Translations under genes and position numbers: made by a program
Part shown: positions 1 through 7,490 of the stretch, piece after piece
Layout of the letters: the number at the start of each line of letters is the position of its first letter
How positions within the stretch are numbered: position 1 is the first letter of the stretch
Source: an uncultured Bacteroidales bacterium
Lineage (GTDB): Bacteria; Bacteroidota; Bacteroidia; Bacteroidales; Bacteroidaceae
Reading direction: 5' to 3'
DNA length: 13,829 nucleotides
NCBI GenBank assembly: GCA_902803195.1
Contig: CADCOX010000048.1
Coordinates: forward strand, 1-13,829
The notes under the pieces: model-generated
Seen by the model: the letters and a program-made list of their open reading frames with translations, nothing else
The model's database searches: none
What the model was told of the DNA's origin: nothing

Positions 1-922
1 CCTCAGAGAATAGTAGTTCGTCGATGGCCATGGGCGTCCATGAGTGGCCGTCGGTGGAAGATGCTATCTGATAGTCGGACTCGGTGAAACCTCCATTGCG
101 GTTGAAGACGAGGGCATAAAGAGCTTGGTAGGATGCGGCTAAAAGCTTGATGGCTGTGTTGTCGTCCTGCTGCACCTCTGTCCAAGCGAGAGCGTTGTCA
201 GAACAATAGAGGCGGTAATTATTGTCGCTCATCCAAAACTTCCCATTGGAACAACCTGCCGAACTGATATCCGGCTGTGCGCTTAAGCCCGTGCACGGTT
301 CGTCGCTCCATGAAGCGAGATCGTTGCTGCTTGTCAGGTAGGCATTGCCACTGTTGTCGGTGCTGAGGATAGTCGTGGAGTTGATGAATTTGATGGCCGT
401 GCGTTGTGAGAGTTCGTCAAGGGTGGCAATGCGCGTCCAAGCAAAACTGTCGGCGTCGGCCTCGCGGATAGTCAGTGTAGCTATATAATCGCGATAGCTG
501 CGACCATCGGTGGCGACAATGCGGAAGATGACGGGTGAAGAGAAATCGATACTATCCTTTGCCGAGAAGGATTTCCATGAGGTAGTGTCGCTGGTGGAAG
601 CATAAGCGATACCGCCTTGAGCCGTGATGGTGGCCAGGATGGCGTTGAGTTGTGCCCCTGTGGGAATAGGCGTCACGTTGGTGATGGTGCCATGGACTTG
701 GTCAATGGCCATTTTGAAAGCCGAACCAGTGAGGGTCGTATAATAGATGCTGTCGGCACCTGTGGAACTGGTGGTGTGCAAAGCTCGCTTTATGTTGCCC
801 AACACGAACGACTTGATGTAGCAATCGCTGGAGTAGACAACGTCGTCGTTGTCGCTTTTGCAAGCTGATGCGACAAGCGCTACAAGTGCGCAAGCGATGA
901 ATGCATATGTGATTTTCTTCAT
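1..922 (-). CDS. Surface lipoprotein, DUF6242-like, β-propeller type (partial, 3' end outside window)
   Basis: The frame reads from ATG at 922 for 307 codons without a stop and leaves the window at base 1, so the C-terminus is missing. The product starts MKK, then a hydrophobic signal segment ending VASAC, giving a lipobox with the acylated Cys at residue 21. The next residues, KSDNDD, fit the acidic lipoprotein export signal that in Bacteroidota sends lipoproteins to the outer face of the outer membrane. Residues about 30–152 resemble the N-terminal half of Bacteroidales DUF6242 lipoproteins, recalled from family knowledge and not searched. The second half has three S/T-x-D-x-x-x-W motifs (about residues 198–205, 240–247 and 288–295), spaced 40–50 residues like Asp-box blades of a β-propeller. 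The ligand is unknown. It lies downstream of ribD on the same strand but has its own promoter box. Confidence 0.75.
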   Translation of the reverse strand, partial: MKKITYAFIACALVALVASACKSDNDDVVYSSDCYIKSFVLGNIKRALHTTSSTGADSIYYTTLTGSAFKMAIDQVHGTITNVTPIPTGAQLNAILATITAQGGIAYASTSDTTSWKSFSAKDSIDFSSPVIFRIVATDGRSYRDYIATLTIREADADSFAWTRIATLDELSQRTAIKFINSTTILSTDNSGNAYLTSSNDLASWSDEPCTGLSAQPDISSAGCSNGKFWMSDNNYRLYCSDNALAWTEVQQDDNTAIKLLAASYQALYALVFNRNGGFTESDYQIASSTDGHSWTPMAIDELLFSE

Positions 923-953
923 TTCTTAGTCAGTATGCGATGATAAGCGGGTG

Positions 954-985
954 CAAAAGTACACATAAAAGTCGCGCGAAAGAAA
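954..985 (-). promoter_or_regulatory. Bacteroidota promoter for the surface lipoprotein gene
   Basis: On the minus strand TACTTTTG (954–961) matches the −7 consensus TAnnTTTG. TTTC at 982–985, 20 bp upstream, is one mismatch from the −33 TTTG. The −7 box ends about 31 bp before the ATG at 922, leaving a short leader. This suggests the lipoprotein gene is transcribed separately from ribD. Confidence 0.6.
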
Positions 986-1021
986 TTTGAGGCTCTGAAA
1001 AGTGATGTAAAATGCCCGTAA

Positions 1022-2020
1022 TTAGGCAAAATTAACGTGCATAGGGCGTCCTTTTAGGTCTGTTTTCATTTTTGGAGCCTTAATTCCGTCGCCTAAAACG
1101 ATGTCGGTACGCTCGATATAGGTCTCGTCCCATAGGTCGGCATCGATAAAAGATTGCAGCGTTTGAGCTCCTCCTTCAACCAAGATAGATTGGATAGGGC
1201 TGAGGATTGGTGTATGAGGGTTCTCTGAAGGCTGAACCGTCGCAAGAGCCGAGAGGGCTGATAGATCGGGGATGAGTTTTGGCAGGACTTGACCATCTCT
1301 TATTCCTAATTCATCATCTTTTAATTTCGTGGTAAGCACCAATTTCTTTGGGCTTTTGCCCGGCCATAATCGCGTCGTGAGGCTTGGCCGGTCAAGTTCC
1401 CAGGTGCGTCGTCCCACAAGGATGGCTTCGTGTGTAGCTCGCAGTCGATGGACGAGCATCTGCGTCCATGGCGAAGAGAAGTGAACAGGCTCGCCGTCAT
1501 TGGCACTCTCTCGTTGGCGGTCGATGAAACCGTCGGCACTCTCGGCCCATTTCAAGGTGATGTAGGGGCGATGTAGTGAATGAAAGGTCATGAATTTGCG
1601 GTTCAACCAACGGCACTCAGCTTCCAGCACACCCACTACAACCTCAATACCAGCTTCCTGCAAACGTCGGATGCCACGGCCAGCAACCTTTTCATTAGGG
1701 TCCAAACATCCGACAACAACGCGTCGGAAACTCTTTTCAACCAGCAGCTCTGCACAAGGCGGCGTTTTGCCCCAATGGGAGCAAGGCTCAAGACTGACGT
1801 AAATAGTGGAGTGGGGAAGGAGATGTTCGTCCTCGGGGCGTACTGAGCGAACAGCATTTACCTCGGCATGCGGTCCGCCATAGCAACGATGCCATCCTTC
1901 GCCAATGATACGACCGTCATGAACAATGACAGCTCCTACCATTGGGTTGGGAGAGGTGGTCAGTTCGCCGCGACGTGCCAATTGAAGGCAACGCGCCATG
2001 TATTTCTCGTCGGTGGTCAT
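1022..2020 (-). CDS. ribD: Bifunctional diaminohydroxyphosphoribosylaminopyrimidine deaminase / 5-amino-6-(5-phosphoribosylamino)uracil reductase
   Basis: RibD carries out the second and third steps of riboflavin synthesis in the cytosol: deamination of the pyrimidine ring, then NADPH-dependent reduction of the ribosyl group. The N-terminal cytidine-deaminase-like domain (about residues 1–145) holds the zinc site: HAE at 51–53 (H51 ligand, E53 catalytic) and the motif starting EPCSH with C80 and C89. GCLDPN (104–109) and GRG (114–116) are family hallmarks. The reductase domain begins near residue 152 (PYITLKWAESADG) and contains the GRRTW and VEGGA motifs. At 332 aa it is slightly shorter than the E. 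coli enzyme but has both domains. The start at 2020 follows a purine-rich AAGAGAAACAAGA stretch and matches the family N-terminus. It is divergent from prmC. No other rib gene and no FMN riboswitch is seen nearby. Confidence 0.95.
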   Translation of the reverse strand: MTTDEKYMARCLQLARRGELTTSPNPMVGAVIVHDGRIIGEGWHRCYGGPHAEVNAVRSVRPEDEHLLPHSTIYVSLEPCSHWGKTPPCAELLVEKSFRRVVVGCLDPNEKVAGRGIRRLQEAGIEVVVGVLEAECRWLNRKFMTFHSLHRPYITLKWAESADGFIDRQRESANDGEPVHFSSPWTQMLVHRLRATHEAILVGRRTWELDRPSLTTRLWPGKSPKKLVLTTKLKDDELGIRDGQVLPKLIPDLSALSALATVQPSENPHTPILSPIQSILVEGGAQTLQSFIDADLWDETYIERTDIVLGDGIKAPKMKTDLKGRPMHVNFA

Positions 2021-2117
2021 TCTTGTTTCTCTTTTGTCGTTTCGTGTCTGAGACGGTTATTTTGTGGCATGAAATGATTTTTTTTGTCCAACGACCCGAG
2101 CCGAACGAAAAAAACAT

Positions 2118-2125
2118 TACCTTTG
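2118..2125 (+). promoter_or_regulatory. −7 box abutting the prmC start codon
   Basis: TACCTTTG matches the Bacteroidota −7 element and ends only 4 nt before the prmC ATG at 2130. Transcription initiated from it would start about at the ATG, implying a leaderless or near-leaderless mRNA. A TTTG lies at 2083–2086, but the 31-bp spacing is too long for a normal −33 box. Confidence 0.6.
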
Positions 2126-2129
2126 CGCC

Positions 2130-2990
2130 ATGAATTACCGCGAACTCATTGTTGCGCTCACTCCACTGCATGGTGAAGGCGAAGCCCGTGCTATCGTGCG
2201 AATGGTTATGGAAGAACGCTATGGCCTCTCCCAAACTGATCTTTTGCTCGGCAAAGATACAACATTATCCGCAGACGACCGCATAGATTTCGAAAAAATT
2301 GCACTTAGGCTTTGCTCGGGCGAGCCAGTGCAGTATGTTTTGGGCTACACCGACTTCTGCGGACATCGTTTTCACGTGACGCCCGATGTACTCATCCCAC
2401 GTCCAGAGACGGAGGAATTAGTTCAATATGCCATTGATGAAATAAGTAAACCCAACTCCACTCTACTCGACCTTTGTACTGGTAGCGGCTGCATAGCTAT
2501 CAGTCTGGCTTCAGCTTTTCCAGATGCGCATGTTGTGGGGGTGGATATCAGTGAGAAAGCTCTTGCCATAGCTCAAGAGAACGCTGCCGTACTTGGGGTG
2601 TCGAATGTAGATTTCATTCAGCAAGACTTGCTCTCAGTACCATCCTTAGTTTCGGCCGAGAAGGTCGCTAACTTTTCGCCCTTTGATCTTATTATTTCGA
2701 ATCCACCTTATGTCCGCGCAAGTGAGGCAGAAACGATGTCGGCAACCGTTCTAAACCACGAACCCCATCTTGCGCTGTTTGTTCCTGATAATGACCCTTT
2801 GTGCTTCTATCATGCCATAGCCGTTGTGGCACTACGGTCGCTGAAAGCAAGTGGGGAGATCTTGGTTGAGATCAACAGCGATTTGGCAGTAGAGACTCGT
2901 CAACTCTTCGTGGATGCTGGGCTCTCGGACGTCGGTGTTCTCTGTGATCAATTTGGACGACCTCGAATGCTCAGAGCAAGGCGTTCATGA
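2130..2990 (+). CDS. prmC: Peptide chain release factor N5-glutamine methyltransferase
   Basis: PrmC (HemK) transfers a methyl group from S-adenosylmethionine to the Gln of the GGQ motif in release factors RF1 and RF2, improving peptide release. The N-terminal helical domain (about 1–85) includes GEPVQYVLG (64–72), which helps bind the release factor. The Rossmann methyltransferase domain carries the SAM-binding motif DLCTGSGCIAISLA (114–127) and the acidic residue in VDIS (138–141). The catalytic NPPY motif is at 191–194. Its 286 aa is the usual family length. The start at 2130 is supported because MNYRELIVALTPLHGEGEAR aligns with the typical Bacteroidales N-terminus. There is no SD, and the −7 box lies directly upstream. 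The last 20 nt overlap the convergent recX reading frame. Confidence 0.95.
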   Translation: MNYRELIVALTPLHGEGEARAIVRMVMEERYGLSQTDLLLGKDTTLSADDRIDFEKIALRLCSGEPVQYVLGYTDFCGHRFHVTPDVLIPRPETEELVQYAIDEISKPNSTLLDLCTGSGCIAISLASAFPDAHVVGVDISEKALAIAQENAAVLGVSNVDFIQQDLLSVPSLVSAEKVANFSPFDLIISNPPYVRASEAETMSATVLNHEPHLALFVPDNDPLCFYHAIAVVALRSLKASGEILVEINSDLAVETRQLFVDAGLSDVGVLCDQFGRPRMLRARRS

Positions 2991-3414
2991 TCTCGTCGGC
3001 AGTAAACCCTCTACTAGCTGCGAAACGCATTAATTTTCCTCGACGTGCGTAGTTGTCCTCGTCATGCAAGGAACGCTCCTTTTGTGCGATTGTATCGTCG
3101 AGGGCTTGACGGTATTCACTCTCGGGCAAATCACGAAGCGCGTCGCTGATGTCGGCATCGGGTAATCCTTTCATGCGTAATGCTTGCTGGATTTTAAGCC
3201 GCCCCCAATGGGAGAAGAGCAAGCGGTCGTGTGCAAATGCACGACAATAACGAGCGGTGTCGATGTACTGTTCGTCATAGAGTTTTGCAACGACTCGCTC
3301 GATGTCTGTATCAGACATAGCGACCTTCTGCAGTTTCTCGCGAATCTCGCTCTCGCAATGCTCGCTACAACTGCAGAGGGCCGCCATGCGACTGAGGGCC
3401 TGTTCGAAGGTCAT
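2971..3414 (-). CDS. recX: Regulatory protein RecX
   Basis: RecX is a small helical protein that binds RecA filaments and limits their growth, tuning recombination and the SOS response. The product is about 147 aa. It has the cysteine-containing first repeat (CSCSEHCESEIREKLQK, about 14–30), then VVAKLYDEQYIDTARYCRAF and WGRLKIQQALRMKGL (about 70–84), which match the three-helix repeats of RecX. I chose ATG at 3414 rather than the in-frame ATG at 3483. The extra 23 residues are basic and unlike RecX, and they would overlap the rubredoxin gene in full antiparallel-free register on the same strand. It follows the rubredoxin stop by 17 nt and is probably cotranscribed with it. Its 3' end overlaps convergent prmC by 20 nt. 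Confidence 0.85.
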   Translation of the reverse strand: MTFEQALSRMAALCSCSEHCESEIREKLQKVAMSDTDIERVVAKLYDEQYIDTARYCRAFAHDRLLFSHWGRLKIQQALRMKGLPDADISDALRDLPESEYRQALDDTIAQKERSLHDEDNYARRGKLMRFAASRGFTADEIMNALL

Positions 3415-3431
3415 GGTAGGGCTTGAAACGC

Positions 3432-3590
3432 CTATTCGGCTGTGAATTCTTCTTTGCCTACACCGCAGATGGGGCACACCCAATCCTCGGGGAGGTCTTC
3501 GAAAGCGGTGCCGGGGGCTATGCCGTTATCGGGATCGCCCAGCTCGGGATCGTAAACATAACCACAGGGGTCACAAACATACTTCTTCAT
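3432..3590 (-). CDS. Rubredoxin
   Basis: This is a 52-residue one-electron carrier with a single iron bound by four cysteines. The two knuckles are plain: CDPCGY (C6 and C9) and CPICG (C39 and C42). Between them lie the rubredoxin hallmarks YVYDPELGDPDNGI, PGTAFEDLP and DWVC. The length equals that of classical anaerobe rubredoxins. ATG at 3590 is preceded by a weak CAGGA. It lies between mdh (upstream, with a hairpin between) and recX (17 nt downstream). Rubredoxins commonly pass electrons to flavodiiron proteins and other peroxide- or oxygen-scavenging enzymes. The flavodiiron gene at 10520 is a plausible partner, but this is inferred from family knowledge, not from operon linkage. Confidence 0.95.
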   Translation of the reverse strand: MKKYVCDPCGYVYDPELGDPDNGIAPGTAFEDLPEDWVCPICGVGKEEFTAE

Positions 3591-3636
3591 AGTCGTCCTG
3601 TCTTAAAATATGGTGAATAATATTTGGCAGGGAAAG

Positions 3637-3668
3637 CATATTGGCACAGAATGATCTGCGCCAATATG
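3637..3668 (-). terminator. Hairpin just downstream of mdh, possible terminator
   Basis: An imperfect stem pairs 3637–3650 with 3655–3668 around a 4-nt loop, with one A·C mismatch and 13 Watson–Crick pairs. It starts about 21 nt past the mdh stop on the minus strand. Only a short CTTTCCC follows, so the U-tract is weak. It may be a terminator or a partial one that lowers readthrough into rubredoxin and recX. Confidence 0.5.
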
Positions 3669-3689
3669 TTAATGGTTCATTCCCGACAA

Positions 3690-4688
3690 TTAGAGGTTGG
3701 GATTGATTTTGTTCCACTCGCTGATGGGGGGCACTATGTTCAGCGTGACGAGTTCATCGCGCATGTGGCAGAGGTGCTCATAGCTCAGGTCGAGCTTAGC
3801 CATCTCCTCAGGCGTGCCAACGGGCATCTTGTAGGTGCAACCATCGGGGCCGAGTGTGGTATCCATGGCCATCATGATGTGGTTGTACTTCTCGTTGCAG
3901 ACGTAAGTGCCAACAGGCCAGCGGAAAGCCTCGCCGCCCATCACCGCACGAATCATTTCGACGGAGCAGTAGGCAGGGCTCTGCCATGAGCTGCGTCCAC
4001 GCAGTTCAATAATCTTGGCGCCACCCTTGGTAACGTCAATCTTCAGCTGTTCCCATTCCTCCTCAGTGCAAGCAGGTGTGCCAATGAGGTCGTGGAGGGG
4101 CTTGCCTGCCACCTTGACAGCGCTGCCGAAGACGGCCATCTGCTCACCGTGGCCACCATAAGTGGCACAACCTGTAACTTCGTACTGACGAACGCCGAAC
4201 TTCTTAGCTAAAGCGCTTTGTAGACGGGTGCTGTCGAGAGCAGCAAGTGTGGTTACCTGACCGGGCTTCAGACCACTATAAAGCAGGGTGACAAGACCCG
4301 TAAGGTCAGCGGGGTTGAAGATGATGACGACGTGCTTCACGTCGGGGCAATAGGTCTTAATGTTCTTGCCGAGATCTTCAGCAATCTTGCAGTTGCCGGC
4401 AAGGAGGTCTTCGCGCGTCATGCCTGCCTTGCGAGGAGCACCACCACTGGAAATGATGTACTTAGCATCTTTGAAGGCTTCGGCCACATCTGTCGTGGCG
4501 GTGAGATTCACGCCGTCGTAACCGCAGTGGAACATCTCTTCCATCACGCCTTCCATAGCGGGAGCGTAGACATCGTAGAGGCATACGTTGGGCGTCAGTT
4601 TCATGGTCAACGCCGTCTGAACCATAGTGGAACCGATGGCACCGCCAGCGCCCACAATCACAAGTTTGTCATTTGTCAAAAAATCCAT
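3690..4688 (-). CDS. mdh: Malate dehydrogenase (NAD-dependent, LDH/MDH family)
   Basis: The enzyme interconverts malate and oxaloacetate. In Bacteroidales it serves the reductive branch from oxaloacetate towards fumarate and succinate. The dinucleotide-binding loop is VGAGGAIGS (12–20), with an acidic residue (D39) ending the second strand. The substrate loop APRKAGMTR (84–92) has Arg (R86) where lactate dehydrogenases have Gln, which favours malate. NPAD (125–128), D152/R155 and the catalytic His in GGHGEQM (H180) complete the active site. At 332 aa it matches the distinctive Bacteroidales MDH subfamily that begins MxFLTN, rather than the shorter common form. The ATG at 4688 has no SD. A promoter lies at 4744–4776 and the leader is about 50 nt. 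Confidence 0.92.
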   Translation of the reverse strand: MDFLTNDKLVIVGAGGAIGSTMVQTALTMKLTPNVCLYDVYAPAMEGVMEEMFHCGYDGVNLTATTDVAEAFKDAKYIISSGGAPRKAGMTREDLLAGNCKIAEDLGKNIKTYCPDVKHVVIIFNPADLTGLVTLLYSGLKPGQVTTLAALDSTRLQSALAKKFGVRQYEVTGCATYGGHGEQMAVFGSAVKVAGKPLHDLIGTPACTEEEWEQLKIDVTKGGAKIIELRGRSSWQSPAYCSVEMIRAVMGGEAFRWPVGTYVCNEKYNHIMMAMDTTLGPDGCTYKMPVGTPEEMAKLDLSYEHLCHMRDELVTLNIVPPISEWNKINPNL

Positions 4689-4743
4689 AATTCTTGTAGG
4701 GTTTTAAGAGTGTAAGTTTATGTGTTTTTGAGTTAATGCAGGG

Positions 4744-4776
4744 CAAAAGTAATTAAAATTTGTGGATTGCATCAAC
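4744..4776 (-). promoter_or_regulatory. mdh promoter
   Basis: On the minus strand TACTTTTG (4744–4751) is a perfect −7 box. GTTG (4773–4776) sits 21 bp upstream as a −33 box. Its upstream end is only about 16 bp from the −33 box of the divergent aminopeptidase promoter, so the two polymerases probably interfere or share a regulator. Confidence 0.7.
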
Positions 4777-4792
4777 AAAAGAGCAGAATATT

Positions 4793-4823
4793 TTTGCAGG
4801 GAGCCGCAAATAGTTTACTTTTG
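4793..4823 (+). promoter_or_regulatory. Promoter of the aminopeptidase P operon
   Basis: TTTG (4793–4796), a 19-bp spacer and TACTTTTG (4816–4823) make a full-consensus Bacteroidota housekeeping promoter. The predicted start near 4830 leaves a leader of about 100 nt before the ATG at 4934. Confidence 0.8.
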
Positions 4824-4863
4824 CCATGCCGAAGGGGCAAAATGATGTGTAAAAGTCCTTCGG
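4819..4863 (+). other. Mutually exclusive hairpins in the aminopeptidase leader
   Basis: Two inverted repeats overlap here: TTTTGCC (4819–4825) with GGCAAAA (4836–4842), and CCGAAGG (4829–4835) with CCTTCGG (4857–4863). The second lies fully within the predicted transcript, with a 21-nt loop. The first reaches back into the −7 box, so it could only act as DNA or in RNA from an earlier start. No known riboswitch pattern is recognised. Confidence 0.4.
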
Positions 4864-4933
4864 TTAGCATTTATTCTTCAAAAATGATTCGTGGCGACGC
4901 GTAGTTTTCGTCTGCCCAAAACAAGTTAATGAT

Positions 4934-6835
4934 ATGGTATCAAAAGCAGAAATCATCACACAACGTGTGGAGGCGCTTCGAGCATGGATGCGTAAACATG
5001 CCCTCATAGCCTATGTGTTCCCAAGTACCGACCCCCACATGGGCGAATATGTCCCTGATCATTGGAAAACCCGTGAATGGATTTCGGGCTTCAACGGTTC
5101 TGCTGGCACTGCTGTGGTGACACTGACGCGGGCTGCTCTGTGGACTGATAGCCGCTATTGGTTGGCTGCCGAAGAACAGACAGCAGGCACACCTTTTGAG
5201 GTTATTCGTTGTACTCGCAATGTTGCAACTGCCCGGGAAATAGTTGGGTGGATTGTTGACGAACGGGATATGGCTGGCATAAATGAAATGCCCGCTGTGG
5301 GTTACAGCGGATGGACGATGGCTGTCGACTATGCTGCCGATTTGGAACAAGAGTTAAGTGTCTATGGATGGTGTGCAAAGAGTAGTGCGACGTTCAAAGT
5401 GGATATGCGCGAGAACTATGAGCTCACCTTCGATATCAAAGACGAGGCTCCCGAAGATACACTTTGGGATGAGCGCCCTCCTCTGCCACATTCGGAGATC
5501 GAGATACAACCTCTTAAGTATGCTGGCTGTCCTGCATTAGAGAAGTTGGACTATATACGTCAATCGTTGAAGGATGCCAACGCCATTATCATCACACAGC
5601 TCGATGAGATTGCCTGGGCGCTCAACCTGCGTGGTCGCGACATCCATTGTACTCCCGTATTTGTGGCCTATCTTGTCATTTTGCCAACCGAGGCTCTTCT
5701 TTATGTCGATGCATCTCAGGTGACGCCTGAGGTGGAAAGCTATTTGGATGGGCTGCACGTCAGAACCCGTCCGTATGAGCGTATAGCTGAAGATTTGTTC
5801 ACAGGTGCTATTGATGAAACATTTGAACTACAGTACGATCCATCAGTGACCAACCAAGCATTGTCCACGGCCATCCGTCAGGAGAACAGTGGTCGGCTGT
5901 TTTTCGTTGCGCCGTCGCCCATTCCCGCCCTTCGTGCCATAAAGAATGAGGCCGAGATTGCAGGTTTCCGCAGCGCGATGCTGAAGGATGGTGTGGCCAT
6001 GGTCAAGTTCCTTCGCTGGCTCAGTACCGGAAAATGGACGAAGGTTGATGGCGGCTGGGAAATGAATGGGGAAAAGATAAGTGAGATTACCGTCGACCAA
6101 AGACTTACAGCCCTGCGTGCTGAACAGGAGGGTTTTCGCGACATTTCGTTCGACACGATTGCTGGATATGGTGCTCATGGTGCCGTCGTTCATTACGAGG
6201 CGACCCCTGAGACTGACATTCCCTTGGAACCGCACGGATTATTGCTCCTTGACAGCGGTGCACAGTATGTAGATGGCACCACGGATATCACTCGAACCAT
6301 TGCTCTTGGCCCGCTTACTGATGATGAGCGTCGTGACTACACGCTTGTTCTGAAAGGACATATACGTTTGGCAATGGCTATCTTTCCTGATGGTAGCTCG
6401 GGCACACAACTCGATGTGTTGGCACGGTACGCCATGTGGCAGGACCATAAAAACTATGGCCACGGAACAGGGCATGGTGTAGGGTCTTATCTGAGCGTTC
6501 ATGAAGGTCCTCACCAGTTTCGCATGAATTGGATGCCAGCACCACTTCGAGCCGGCATGACGATAACCATCGAGCCTGGCATCTACATCGCTGGTAGCCA
6601 TGGCTGTCGTACGGAGAATACGATGCTCATCGTACCAGATGGAGACGGTTGGTTACGCATGGACCCCTTGACGCTATGCCCCATTGACACAACGCCCATT
6701 ATCCGTGAACTCATGTCTGACGACGAAATAAGTTATCTTAATAAGTATCACGCACATGTGCGTGAGTCTCTTCTGCCTCTGCTCGATGATGAAACAGATC
6801 GAGAGTGGCTTATTCAAGCAACAAAAGTTTATTGA
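4934..6835 (+). CDS. pepP: Xaa-Pro aminopeptidase, M24 family, three-domain type
   Basis: This metallopeptidase removes the N-terminal residue from peptides with proline in second position. At 633 aa it is much longer than E. coli PepP and matches the three-domain form typified by eukaryotic cytosolic XPNPEP1. It has a creatinase-like domain (about 10–160, with STDPHMGEY and FNGSAGTA), a second creatinase-like domain (about 185–335), a pita-bread M24 catalytic domain (about 340–565) and a C-terminal tail. All five metal ligands are present: D440, D451, H514, E547 and E561, in the motifs LLLLDSG, TTDITRT, GHGTGHGVG, ITIEPG and TENTM. H420 and H523 match the proton-shuttle and substrate-binding histidines. 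There is no signal peptide, so it is probably cytosolic. It is the first gene of an operon with the γ-carbonic-anhydrase-like gene 3 nt downstream. No SD is seen. Confidence 0.93.
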   Translation: MVSKAEIITQRVEALRAWMRKHALIAYVFPSTDPHMGEYVPDHWKTREWISGFNGSAGTAVVTLTRAALWTDSRYWLAAEEQTAGTPFEVIRCTRNVATAREIVGWIVDERDMAGINEMPAVGYSGWTMAVDYAADLEQELSVYGWCAKSSATFKVDMRENYELTFDIKDEAPEDTLWDERPPLPHSEIEIQPLKYAGCPALEKLDYIRQSLKDANAIIITQLDEIAWALNLRGRDIHCTPVFVAYLVILPTEALLYVDASQVTPEVESYLDGLHVRTRPYERIAEDLFTGAIDETFELQYDPSVTNQALSTAIRQENSGRLFFVAPSPIPALRAIKNEAEIAGFRSAMLKDGVAMVKFLRWLSTGKWTKVDGGWEMNGEKISEITVDQRLTALRAEQEGFRDISFDTIAGYGAHGAVVHYEATPETDIPLEPHGLLLLDSGAQYVDGTTDITRTIALGPLTDDERRDYTLVLKGHIRLAMAIFPDGSSGTQLDVLARYAMWQDHKNYGHGTGHGVGSYLSVHEGPHQFRMNWMPAPLRAGMTITIEPGIYIAGSHGCRTENTMLIVPDGDGWLRMDPLTLCPIDTTPIIRELMSDDEISYLNKYHAHVRESLLPLLDDETDREWLIQATKVY

Positions 6836-6838
6836 GAA

Positions 6839-7408
6839 ATGGCAATAGTAAAAGCAGTTAAGGGCTTGAAGCCCAAGTTCGGGAAACATTGTTATTTGGC
6901 AGACGGAGCTGTCATCATAGGCGAAGTGACCCTCGGTGACGACGTGACCATCTGGCCTTGTGCTGTACTTCGTGGTGACGTCCATTACATTAAAATCGGT
7001 AATCGCAGCAATATTCAGGATAACTCATGTCTGCATACGCTTAATGGCAAGGCTCCGGTCGAAATAGGTGAGGACGTGACTGTCGGGCATAGTGTGACGC
7101 TGCATGGCTGCACGGTTCTTGATGGTGCCCTCATTGGCATGGGTGCAACAGTGTTGGATCATGCGGTGATCGGTCGCGGTGCCATCGTGGCAGCAGGGGC
7201 GCTGGTACTCTCCAATACACTCGTTGGCGATGGTGAGTTGTGGGGTGGTGTGCCCGCCAAGTTTATCAAAAAAGTTGACCCTGAACAGGCTCAGGCTCTC
7301 AACAAAACCTATGCAGCTCACTACATTGAGTACTCCGACTGGTATCGTGAGTCGGATAAAGATCCATCTAACACTCAAGTGGTGCTGAAGGGCGAAGATT
7401 ATAAATAG
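6839..7408 (+). CDS. γ-carbonic-anhydrase-like hexapeptide-repeat protein
   Basis: The 189-aa product is a left-handed β-helix protein of the γ-class carbonic anhydrase / YrdA group. Hexapeptide repeats with I/V/L every sixth residue run from about 20 to 150. The three metal-binding histidines are visible: H66 (LHTLNG), H84 (VGHSV) and H89 (LHGC). R45, D47, Q60 and D61, conserved across the family, are also present. It probably forms a trimer with zinc or iron between subunits. Whether it hydrates CO2 cannot be told from sequence: many YrdA-type members have little activity, and the name is a family label. The start at 6839 is 3 nt after the aminopeptidase stop, indicating translational coupling. 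It ends before the strong stem at 7423–7464. Confidence 0.9.
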   Translation: MAIVKAVKGLKPKFGKHCYLADGAVIIGEVTLGDDVTIWPCAVLRGDVHYIKIGNRSNIQDNSCLHTLNGKAPVEIGEDVTVGHSVTLHGCTVLDGALIGMGATVLDHAVIGRGAIVAAGALVLSNTLVGDGELWGGVPAKFIKKVDPEQAQALNKTYAAHYIEYSDWYRESDKDPSNTQVVLKGEDYK

Positions 7409-7422
7409 CGTAGTCCATTATA

Positions 7423-7464
7423 ACGCCAATGCCATCACGACAGTTGACGTGATGGCATTGGCGT
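7423..7464. terminator. Perfect 17-bp stem between convergent genes, likely bidirectional terminator
   Basis: Bases 7423–7439 and 7448–7464 are perfectly complementary around an 8-nt loop (ACAGTTGA). The stem sits midway between the γ-carbonic-anhydrase-like gene (+) and korB (−), whose stop codons are 82 nt apart. T-rich runs on either side are short. It is palindromic, so it can serve both transcripts. Confidence 0.8.
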
Positions 7465-7490
7465 AACATTTTACTCGGTAAATAAGCAGC

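Noticed and set aside
1013..1028. Terminator hairpin after ribD
   Set aside because: Only four base pairs (TGCC/GGCA) overlapping the stop codon; too weak to call.
2021..2129. FMN riboswitch upstream of ribD
   Set aside because: The ribD leader region shows no conserved multi-helix pattern and is too short and AT-rich for the known element.
3415..3483. Longer recX start at 3483
   Set aside because: It would add 23 RecX-unlike basic residues overlapping the 3' end of rubredoxin in another frame; ATG at 3414 gives the usual RecX N-terminus.
3624..3989. 121-codon plus-strand open frame opposite mdh
   Set aside because: Antisense to strongly conserved mdh codons, with no promoter or family match; a shadow frame.
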